Positions 6,781 through 12,640 of a stretch of 12,640 bases of DNA are shown here, piece after piece. Source of the stretch: JACIWG01 sp049969935 (GTDB lineage: Archaea; Thermoproteota; Nitrososphaeria; JACIWG01); assembly GCA_049969935.1 (NCBI GenBank), contig JBMFNX010000036.1, positions 1 to 12,640 of the forward strand, given 5' to 3'. The position numbers and the translations under genes are program-made. The notes under the pieces are model-generated. The model was given only the letters and a program-made list of their open reading frames with translations, had not been told where the DNA came from and searched no databases. How positions within the stretch are numbered: position 1 is the stretch's first letter; each line of letters opens with the position of its first letter.

Positions 6781-7281
6781 ATGAACATAGATGATGTTTT
6801 TGAAACTCATATTGTTTCCGTGCTTGTTGAAAATAAGCCTGGTGTACTCTTTAGGGTCGCTAACCTTTTTAGAAGGAGAAACTTTAACATTGAAAGTATT
6901 TCTGTTGGGCCTACGGAACGTAAGGAGTTTTCTAGAATGACGATAACCTTAAATGGGGACAATGCTACGGTAGAACAGTTGGTTAAACAGCTTTCAAAGA
7001 TAGTGGATGTAGTAAAAATATCTTTGCTTAATCCTAGAAACACTATTTTAAGAGAGCTTGCGCTGATTAAACTGCATGTTAAGGATTCTAAGGTAAGATC
7101 TGACATATTAAGTTATGCACAGATCTTTAAAGGTAAGGTTGTTGATGCAGCAGAGGATACCATGACCGTTGAAGTGATAGGTGCACCTGAAAAGATAAAC
7201 GCTTTCCTAAAAATAGCTTCCTCTATAGGGATTAAGGAGATGGCTAGAACTGGCTTAACGGCAATAGAAAGAGGTGGATAG
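6781..7281 (+). CDS. ilvN: Acetolactate synthase, small regulatory subunit
   Basis: Regulatory partner of the IlvB product; in the family it raises activity and confers feedback inhibition by valine or other branched-chain amino acids. 166 aa, the usual size. The N-terminal ACT domain (about residues 10-80) shows VLVENKPGVLFRVANLFRRRNFNIESISVG and, after it, the conserved SRMTI. The C-terminal ALS small-subunit domain begins near RELALIKLHV and ends with EMARTGLTAIERG. ATG at 6781 is chosen; GGGAGG (6765-6770) lies 10 nt upstream inside the end of ilvB. A TTG at 6772 is open in frame but only 1 nt from that site. The TAG at 7279-7281 is 1 nt before the ilvC start, implying coupled translation. 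Confidence 0.96.
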   Translation: MNIDDVFETHIVSVLVENKPGVLFRVANLFRRRNFNIESISVGPTERKEFSRMTITLNGDNATVEQLVKQLSKIVDVVKISLLNPRNTILRELALIKLHVKDSKVRSDILSYAQIFKGKVVDAAEDTMTVEVIGAPEKINAFLKIASSIGIKEMARTGLTAIERGG

Positions 7282-7282
7282 A

Positions 7283-8272
7283 TTGGCTAAAGTATACTAT
7301 GATAATGATGCAGACTTAAAATTTTTGGATGGTAAGGTTGTATCAATAATTGGCTATGGTAGCCAAGGTCGCGCTCAAGCCCTAAACTTAAGAGATTCTG
7401 GAGTAAAGGTGATCCTTGGTTTGAGGGAAAATGGGCTGTCTTGGAGAAGGGCTGAAGCTGACGGATTTAAACCCTACACTATAGATAAGGCTGCTGAAGA
7501 AGGAGATATAGTGCACATTCTAATTCCAGACCTTGAGCAGCCTCGAGTATATGAACAGCATATTGCTGAAGCAATGGATGCTGGGAAAACGCTTGCATTC
7601 TCACATGGTTTCAACGTACACTATAGGCTTATAGTTCCCCCACCAGACGTTGATGTAATAATGGTTGCTCCAAAGAGTCCTGGAGCAAATTTGAGGGAAA
7701 TGTATTTAAAGGGATTCGGTGTCCCAGCACTATTTGCTGTAGAACAGGATTATAGTGGGCAAGGTAAGAATGTTGCCCTAGCTTTATGCAAGGCTTTAGG
7801 CTGCACAAGAGCCGGTGTTCTCGAGACAACGTTTAAGGAGGAGACTGAAACAGACTTGTTCGGAGAACAGGCTGTACTGGTAGGAGGTTTAATGAGCTTA
7901 ATAAACACAGGCTTTAAAGTCCTTGTCGAGAAAGGATATCAGCCTGAACTCGCATACTTTGAAGTATGCAATGAAATGAAGCTGATTATGGACCTAGTTT
8001 ACCAAAGCGGCTTCACAGGAATGTTGAACGCGATATCTGATACAGCAAAATATGGTGGTATTACTGTGGGGCCAAAGGTTATAGACGAGCATGTTAAAGA
8101 GAACATGGAAAAGGTTTTGGAAAAAATTCAGAATGGCGAGTTCGCTAGAGAATGGGTTGGTGAACCGGAATTAAGCCGCCGACGGCTTAACCAGCTAATG
8201 AAGGAAGTTTCAGAATATGATATAGAAAAGGTGGGTAAGATTATTAGGAAGATGGCCGGGATCGAAAAATGA
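7283..8272 (+). CDS. ilvC: Ketol-acid reductoisomerase (NADP+)
   Basis: Isomerises and reduces acetolactate to 2,3-dihydroxyisovalerate with NADPH and Mg. 329 aa, the class I (short) size. N-terminal Rossmann domain: GYGSQGRAQALNLRDSG, then LRENGLSWRRAEADGF, whose Arg and Ser in the beta2-alphaB loop suggest NADPH rather than NADH. SHGFNVHY holds the catalytic His. The C-terminal helical domain has the metal and substrate residues in FKEETETDLFGEQ, YFEVCNEMKLIMD and SDTAKYG. TTG at 7283 gives the typical MAKVYYDNDAD opening and has GAGGTG (7271-7276) 6 nt upstream; GTG at 7274 is in frame but lies in that site. The TGA overlaps the leuA ATG as ATGA. Confidence 0.97.
   Translation: MAKVYYDNDADLKFLDGKVVSIIGYGSQGRAQALNLRDSGVKVILGLRENGLSWRRAEADGFKPYTIDKAAEEGDIVHILIPDLEQPRVYEQHIAEAMDAGKTLAFSHGFNVHYRLIVPPPDVDVIMVAPKSPGANLREMYLKGFGVPALFAVEQDYSGQGKNVALALCKALGCTRAGVLETTFKEETETDLFGEQAVLVGGLMSLINTGFKVLVEKGYQPELAYFEVCNEMKLIMDLVYQSGFTGMLNAISDTAKYGGITVGPKVIDEHVKENMEKVLEKIQNGEFAREWVGEPELSRRRLNQLMKEVSEYDIEKVGKIIRKMAGIEK
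8171..8190 (+). repeat. 8-bp inverted repeat inside the 3' end of ilvC
   Basis: TTAAGCCG and CGGCTTAA around a CCGA loop, a perfect 8-bp stem within codons for ELSRRRLN, about 80 bases before the leuA start. No T-run follows, so it is not a typical terminator. It might be an RNA-processing or stability hairpin, or simply a by-product of the Arg/Leu codons. Confidence 0.35.
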
Positions 8273-9780
8273 TTGCAGACGATTTCGTTGAAATCTTTGA
8301 CACAACTTTAAGGGACGGTGAACAGACTCCAGGTGTCTCATTAACTCCTCAGGAAAAGCTTGAAATTGCAAGGCAGTTGGATAGGCTCGGCGTTGACGCT
8401 ATAGAAGCTGGTTTTCCAGTAGCATCACAGGGAGAGCTTGAGGCAGTTAAACTTATTGCAAGGGAAGGCTTAAAGTCTGAAGTTTACGGTCTAGCAAGAG
8501 TGAACAAAAACGATATTGACGCAGTAATTTCTTCTGGAGCAAGCAACATACACCTCTTTATAGCGACCTCAGACATTCACCTGACATACAAGTTAAAGCT
8601 TTCACGAGAACAGGCTCTAGAAAAGGCTATAGATGGCATAGAATATGCTAAAGCACACGGCCTTAAAGTCGAATTTTCTGCTGAAGATGCAACCAGATCA
8701 GATATAGAATATCTTAAAAAAGTTTACAAAAGTGTAGTTGATGCTGGCGCTGACAGGATTAATGTACCTGACACTGTAGGAGTGATGACTCCAACAAAAA
8801 TATCACAAATTATAAATGAGGTAAAAAGTGTTGTCAATGTTCCAATAAGTGTACACTGTCACAACGACTTCGGCTTAGCTGTAGCAAATTCTCTTGCCGC
8901 AGTAGAAGCTGGTGCAAGAAGAGTCCATGTCACCGTAAACGGTATAGGCGAGCGTGCTGGAAATGCAGCTTTAGAGGAAGTTGTAATGGCCCTACATTCC
9001 CTCTACAATAGAAAGACGAAGATAAACACTCGCCTAATATATGAAACTTCAAAGCTTGTTTCACAGTCCACTGGTGTCATAATTCAGCCCAACAAGGCTA
9101 TCGTTGGAGAAAATGCTTTCGCACACGAGTCTGGAATACATACGCATGGTGTACTCTCTATGCCCCTAACATATGAGCCCATAGACCCTGAAATTGTTGG
9201 AAGAAAGAGGCTTATCCAGGCTGGAAAACATGCGGGCACACACGGTATAATGGCGAAGCTTCAGGACATGGGCTTACATCCTACAGAAGAACAGTTGAAG
9301 GAGATAACTGCGAAGGTTAAGGAGCTTGGTGATAAAGGAAAAACTGTTACTGACACAGACTTGGCTGCAATAGCAAGGTCAATAATAAGGAGAGGTGGAG
9401 AGGAAAAGGTTATAGAATTAGTTGACCTAGCAGTCATGACCGGATTCAAAGTTGTTCCAACAGCCTCTGTAAAACTTCTTTTGGAGGGAAAAGAGTATGT
9501 TGCAGCAGAAACGGGTGTAGGCCCAGTTGACGCTGCAGTAAAAGCTATACAGAAGGTTACAGATTCACTGGCAAACATTAGACTGAAAGAATATAGGCTT
9601 GAGGCTATAACAGGCGGTTCAGACGCTTTAGCCGAAGTTATAGTTAAGGTTGAAGATAGAAGTGGAAACGTTATGTCAGCAAGGTCAGCGGGAGAAGATA
9701 TTGTTATAGCAAGTGTCGAGGCAATGATAAACGGTATAAACGAAATTTTGAGAAAAAGAAAGGGTGTTCAAAGTCTGTAA
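8269..9780 (+). CDS. leuA: 2-isopropylmalate synthase (LeuA family; citramalate synthase possible)
   Basis: Condenses acetyl-CoA with 2-oxoisovalerate, first step of leucine synthesis. 503 aa, full-length with regulatory domain. TIM barrel (about 1-270): DTTLRDGEQTPGVSL with Arg15, metal ligand Asp16 and Glu18; HCHNDFGLA with metal ligands His196 and His198; NGIGERAGN with Asn232. A linker region follows with AFAHESGIHTHGVL. The C-terminal allosteric LeuA domain starts near residue 385 (VDLAVMTG) with GVGPVDAAVKAIQ and EAITGGSDALAEV. ATG at 8269 overlaps the ilvC stop by 4 bp. Archaeal paralogues making citramalate or homocitrate share these motifs; ilvC upstream and leuCD downstream favour isopropylmalate synthase. 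A citramalate role would feed isoleucine instead. Confidence 0.92.
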   Translation: MIADDFVEIFDTTLRDGEQTPGVSLTPQEKLEIARQLDRLGVDAIEAGFPVASQGELEAVKLIAREGLKSEVYGLARVNKNDIDAVISSGASNIHLFIATSDIHLTYKLKLSREQALEKAIDGIEYAKAHGLKVEFSAEDATRSDIEYLKKVYKSVVDAGADRINVPDTVGVMTPTKISQIINEVKSVVNVPISVHCHNDFGLAVANSLAAVEAGARRVHVTVNGIGERAGNAALEEVVMALHSLYNRKTKINTRLIYETSKLVSQSTGVIIQPNKAIVGENAFAHESGIHTHGVLSMPLTYEPIDPEIVGRKRLIQAGKHAGTHGIMAKLQDMGLHPTEEQLKEITAKVKELGDKGKTVTDTDLAAIARSIIRRGGEEKVIELVDLAVMTGFKVVPTASVKLLLEGKEYVAAETGVGPVDAAVKAIQKVTDSLANIRLKEYRLEAITGGSDALAEVIVKVEDRSGNVMSARSAGEDIVIASVEAMINGINEILRKRKGVQSL

Positions 9781-9790
9781 AATCAAAATG

Positions 9791-9796
9791 TATAAG
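9791..9796 (+). promoter_or_regulatory. Possible internal promoter element before leuC
   Basis: TATAAG in the only intergenic gap of the ilv-leu run (9781-9816). It lies about 25 bases before ATG at 9817, the spacing expected for leaderless transcription from that codon. A GGTG ribosome-binding-like motif is also present, so this is only a candidate. Confidence 0.25.
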
Positions 9797-9816
9797 CTTT
9801 TATTATGGTGTCTAAA

Positions 9817-11079
9817 ATGAATTTGATAGAAAAGATTCTTGCTAAAGCCTCAGATAGAAAAGAGGTTGTTGCAGGAGAAATAGTTGAAGCAAGAATAGAC
9901 TATGCAATGGTTAACGAGATAACAGGCCACCTTACGATAAAATATTTTAATGAAGTTGGTGCAAAAAAGGTTTGGGACAGAAATAGGATTGTGATAGTTA
10001 TAGACCACACTATTCCAGCTGCAACAGTTGAAGCTGCAGAATTACATAAGATAGTAAGAGAATTTGCTAGAAGACATGAAATAAAAGCATTCTATGATGT
10101 TGGAAGAGGAGGTATAGCACACCAGATTATGGTTGAAAGAGGACATGTTCTTCCAGGAAACGTGATAGTTGGAGCAGACTCTCACACATGCACATATGGT
10201 GCTCTTGGAGCGTTTGCAACAGGAATAGGTTCAACTGAAATGGCATCAGTTTTTATTAATGGAAGGTTATGGTTTAGGGTTCCAAAGACTATTAAAGTAA
10301 ATGTGTCTGGCAAATTCAGAGAATATGTTACAGCAAAAGACCTTTTTCTAAATATTGCACAAACTTTAGGTGAAGATGGTGCAAACTATATGGGTATAGA
10401 ATTTTGTGGCCCCGCAATCGAAAATATGAGCGTAGACGGTAGGCTAACATTATGTAACATGGTTGTTGAAGTCGGAGCAAAGGCAGGCATTGTTGCAGCT
10501 GACGAGAAAACACTATCATACTTAAAGGGTAGAATAGAAGGCAATCCCACCATATACGAAAGTGACAAAGAATCTGTCTATGAAAGAACGCTAGAAGTGG
10601 ATGCAAGCAGCCTAACCCCACTCGTAGCCTGCCCAAACTCAGTTTCGAATGTGAAACCAGTTCAAGAAGTTGAAGGTGTGGAAGTCGACCAAGTTTTCAT
10701 AGGCTCATGCACCAACGGTAGACTAGAAGACCTTCGCATTGTAGCAAAAATTTTAAAGGGTAAAAAGGTGAATGAAAGGACAAGGCTTGTTATTGTTCCA
10801 GCATCACAGGAAGTCTACTTGTCAGCCTTAAAGGAAGGCCTTATCGAAACATTCATAATGTCCGGTGCTGTTGTAGCAAACCCAACATGCGGCGCATGCT
10901 ACGGCGGCCACATAGGTGTTCTAGCATCAGGAGAAGTTTGCCTCAGCACAACAAACAGAAACTTTGTTGGAAGAATGGGCAGCCCAAAGTCGAAGGTCTA
11001 TCTTGCCTCTCCAGCGACGGCTGCGGCTTCAGCCATAGAAGGCAAGATTGTTGACCCAACAATATTCTCTGGAGGCTGA
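9817..11079 (+). CDS. leuC: 3-isopropylmalate dehydratase, large subunit (aconitase family)
   Basis: With LeuD, isomerises 2-isopropylmalate to 3-isopropylmalate; the same pair can act on methylmalate (citramalate) for isoleucine in some archaea. 420 aa, the archaeal-type length. Visible: GADSHTCTYGALGAFATGIGSTEMA; GSCTNGR with cluster ligand Cys298; and NPTCGACYGGHIG with Cys358 and Cys361, together the three [4Fe-4S] ligands. The C-terminal stretch NRNFVGRMGSPKSKVYLASP is typical. ATG at 9817 is preferred because GGTG lies 6 nt upstream and the protein then begins MNLIEKILA as in relatives; ATG at 9805 adds four residues and has no ribosome binding site. leuD begins 4 nt after the stop. Confidence 0.95.
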   Translation: MNLIEKILAKASDRKEVVAGEIVEARIDYAMVNEITGHLTIKYFNEVGAKKVWDRNRIVIVIDHTIPAATVEAAELHKIVREFARRHEIKAFYDVGRGGIAHQIMVERGHVLPGNVIVGADSHTCTYGALGAFATGIGSTEMASVFINGRLWFRVPKTIKVNVSGKFREYVTAKDLFLNIAQTLGEDGANYMGIEFCGPAIENMSVDGRLTLCNMVVEVGAKAGIVAADEKTLSYLKGRIEGNPTIYESDKESVYERTLEVDASSLTPLVACPNSVSNVKPVQEVEGVEVDQVFIGSCTNGRLEDLRIVAKILKGKKVNERTRLVIVPASQEVYLSALKEGLIETFIMSGAVVANPTCGACYGGHIGVLASGEVCLSTTNRNFVGRMGSPKSKVYLASPATAAASAIEGKIVDPTIFSGG

Positions 11080-11083
11080 AAAC

Positions 11084-11578
11084 TTGAAGGTAACTGGACA
11101 TGCTATAAAATATGGTGATGACATAAACACTGACCTCATACTTCCGGGAAAATTTTTGACACTCACTGAACCGAAAGAAATGGCTAAACATGCAATGGAG
11201 GGACTGGATCCCAACTTTAGAAAAAAGTGTGAAGATGGTATAATTGTTGCTGGAAAAAACTTTGGCTGCGGCTCAAGCCGAGAACAGGCTCCTCTAGCAC
11301 TAAAGTATGCTGGCATAAAATGTGTTATAGCAAAATCGTTTGCAAGAATATTTTACAGGAATGCTGTGAACATAGGCTTACCCGTACTCGAATGCGAGCA
11401 AGCTTTCCATAAAATTGAAGAAAATGATTTACTAGAAGTGTATCTTGAATCTGGAACAATAAGGAACGTTAGCAGGGGAACTATTGTTAGGGCACAACCT
11501 CTTCCAAAGTTTATTATCGAAATACTAGAAGAAGGCGGTCTCCTAAACCTTCTAAAAAAGCGTATTAAAAATGAGTAA
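11084..11578 (+). CDS. leuD: 3-isopropylmalate dehydratase, small subunit
   Basis: Small (swivelling) subunit of the LeuCD isomerase, providing substrate-recognition residues. 164 aa, normal for the archaeal short form. Motifs: DDINTDLILPGKFLTL, KNFGCGSSREQAPLALKYAG (substrate-binding Ser-Ser-Arg) and SFARIFYRNAVNIGLP. The specificity loop after ILPG reads FLTL, unlike the YL-type loops I remember for characterised archaeal isopropylmalate isomerases and homoaconitases, so the exact substrate is left open. TTG at 11084 is the start: GGAGG (11071-11075), inside the end of leuC, is 8 nt upstream, and the protein then begins MKVTGHAIKYGDD. The longer frame from 11048 overlaps leuC and is unlikely. 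The last 8 bases overlap pheA. Confidence 0.94.
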   Translation: MKVTGHAIKYGDDINTDLILPGKFLTLTEPKEMAKHAMEGLDPNFRKKCEDGIIVAGKNFGCGSSREQAPLALKYAGIKCVIAKSFARIFYRNAVNIGLPVLECEQAFHKIEENDLLEVYLESGTIRNVSRGTIVRAQPLPKFIIEILEEGGLLNLLKKRIKNE

Positions 11579-12421
11579 GGTAAAAAATTTTATCAGAGCA
11601 AATAGGGTACGTGTTTCCTTTCAAGGTGAAAGAGGGGCATACAGTGAGGAAGCTGTTCTAAACTTCTTTGGAAATGAAGTAGAGGTAAGGCCTTTAATGG
11701 ACCTAGATGAAGTGTTCGAAAGCGTGGAAAGTGGTGAAACAGAATATGGCGTCGTACCAGTAGAAAATTCTCTTGAGGGAAGCGTGAACCAAACATACGA
11801 CCTACTGCTTTCAAGCAACCTAAAAGTATGTGGTGAAATAATATTGAAGGTAGTTCATTGTCTAATAGTTCACCCTCAAGCCGAAATAGCGTCGATAAAG
11901 AAAGTGTACTCTCATCCACAGGCTCTAGCACAATGTAGGAATTTTATAAGAAAGTCAGGCTATATCCCAGCCCATACTTTGATACAGCGGGAAGCGTTAA
12001 AATGATAAAGGAAGAGAATGTAAGGGATGCAGCGGCTATAGCAAGTAAAAGGGCTGCAGAAATATATCAGATGAAGGTTATTGCAGAAGGCATTGAAGAT
12101 ATGAAAAACAACTATACGAGATTCTTTGTCCTATCAAAGCATGATTCTCCACCAACAGGAGAAGATAAGACCTCAATAATATTTTCTGTAAAACATGCTC
12201 CGGGAACATTATATCATGCACTCGAAGAGTTTGCATTAAGAGGCATAAACTTGACAAAAATAGAGTCTAGGCCTACAAAGCTTAAGCCTTGGGAATACAA
12301 CTTTTACCTAGACTTTGAAGGCCACGTGAGTGAAGAAAGATGTAGGAAGGCGATAGAAAAGTTAATGGAAAAATCGACTTTCCTAAAAATTTTAGGCTCA
12401 TATCCAAAGGCAAAAACTTAA
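11571..12421 (+). pseudogene. pheA: Prephenate dehydratase with ACT domain, broken by a one-base frameshift
   Basis: Would convert prephenate to phenylpyruvate for phenylalanine synthesis. The sequence reads as two halves: 11571-12005 (144 aa, ending in TGA) and 12002-12421 (139 aa from an ATG in another frame). The first has FQGERGAYSEEA, the family opening, and PVENSLEGSV. The second has RDAAAIASKRAAEIY, the catalytic NYTRF, and an ACT domain with the Phe-binding ESRP motif. Between them the other frame encodes DTAGSVKM, the conserved link, without interruption. One base appears to be missing between about 11965 and 11981, where short C and T runs occur. Intact length would be about 283 aa, normal. 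It may be a sequencing error, a recent mutation, or a true split; the halves overlap as ATGA. No Shine-Dalgarno before ATG 11571, which overlaps leuD by 8 bp. Confidence 0.88.
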
Positions 12422-12592
12422 CATATAATAGGTAAGTGGTAGTATAAGGACAAGGAAATAGACCTTATCGCTGTAAACGAAAAAGATAGGCATGCAGCCT
12501 TCATTGAAGTTAAATGGTCGAATTTAAGTGAAGGAGAAGCTCTGAGAGCAATAGATAGGCTTAGAGAACTATTTGACACTCTCCACGGCTGA
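12422..12592 (+). pseudogene. Remnant of an archaeal ATPase C-terminal PD-(D/E)XK domain (DUF234-like)
   Basis: Starting directly after the pheA TAA, one frame reads IIGKW, a TAG at 12440-12442, then YKDKEIDLIAVNEK, AAFIEVKWSNLSEGEALRAIDRL and a TGA at 12590-12592. EID followed by IEVKW is the nuclease-fold core at the C-terminus of archaeal AAA ATPases of the DUF234 group, where GRWW(x)nEID is typical; the TAG falls on the second Trp position, so it looks like a Trp-to-stop change. No start codon, no ATPase domain and no full C-terminus are present: both ends are missing. The last 48 bases (12593-12640) show nothing I can assign. Recognised from motif memory only. Confidence 0.55.
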
Positions 12593-12640
12593 AGCCAGGG
12601 AGATTCTTGCACACAGCCACTTCAACGCTTAGGAGCACAT

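Noticed and set aside
6484..6810. A 108-codon open frame on the minus strand over ilvB and ilvN.
   Set aside because: Antisense shadow of strongly conserved coding sequence.
11593..11931. A 112-codon open frame on the minus strand over pheA.
   Set aside because: Antisense shadow; no ribosome binding site and no domain.
11962..12005. Programmed -1 frameshifting in pheA.
   Set aside because: No slippery heptamer of the X XXY YYZ type and no clear downstream structure; family genes are not known to need a shift here.
12440..12442. TAG read as pyrrolysine in the ATPase fragment.
   Set aside because: TAG ends aroB, ilvN and the transketolase N gene in this window, and the family position is Trp; the fragment also lacks its start and ATPase part.
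12418..12612. A 64-codon open frame on the minus strand at the right end.
   Set aside because: Lies antisense to the DUF234-like remnant, whose plus-strand frame shows recognisable motifs; the minus reading does not.
1..12640. tRNA or rRNA genes, CRISPR arrays, insertion sequences, attachment sites.
   Set aside because: None seen on either strand; the window is almost fully covered by biosynthetic genes.

Overview
The window looks like chromosome of an archaeon with moderate-to-low GC (about 40% by eye, not computed). The archaeal reading rests on four points: a short Pyrococcus-type DAHP synthase, a transketolase split into two genes at the head of an aro operon, GGTGAT/GGAGGTGAT-type ribosome binding sites with many TTG and GTG starts, and TATA-like boxes upstream of both operons. 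The layout resembles the aro clusters of Thermococcales and several Thermoproteota lineages. I cannot name a genus; an uncultured TACK-group archaeon is a guess.

Minus strand, 4697 down to 1: a tightly packed aromatic operon, read from right to left. The order is transketolase N-terminal subunit (with an added N-terminal winged-helix DNA-binding domain), transketolase C-terminal subunit, DAHP synthase (aroG), 3-dehydroquinate synthase (aroB), 3-dehydroquinate dehydratase (aroD) and shikimate dehydrogenase (aroE, cut by the window edge). Transketolase supplies erythrose-4-phosphate, DAHP synthase condenses it with phosphoenolpyruvate, and AroB, AroD and AroE carry the product to shikimate. Neighbouring genes overlap or lie a few bases apart.

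4698-5035: a divergent control region of 338 bases. It holds TATA-like boxes for both directions, a 14-bp perfect palindrome containing TTTATAAA, and an 8-bp inverted repeat between a TATA-like box and the ilvB ribosome binding site.

Plus strand, 5036 to 11578: a branched-chain operon, ilvB-ilvN-ilvC-leuA-leuC-leuD (acetolactate synthase large and small subunits, ketol-acid reductoisomerase, 2-isopropylmalate synthase, isopropylmalate isomerase large and small subunits). ilvD and leuB are not in the window. It runs directly into pheA (prephenate dehydratase with ACT domain), which joins the branched-chain run to the aromatic pathway. In this sequence pheA is broken by a one-base frameshift near 11965-11981.

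12422-12640: right after pheA lies a decayed fragment of an archaeal ATPase-associated PD-(D/E)XK domain (DUF234-like), with a nonsense codon where the family usually has Trp.

The most interesting item is the winged-helix/transketolase fusion. It is the first gene of the aro operon and abuts the divergent control region, so it could couple sugar-phosphate or thiamine-diphosphate enzyme status to transcription of aro, and possibly ilv/leu, genes. That role is inference.
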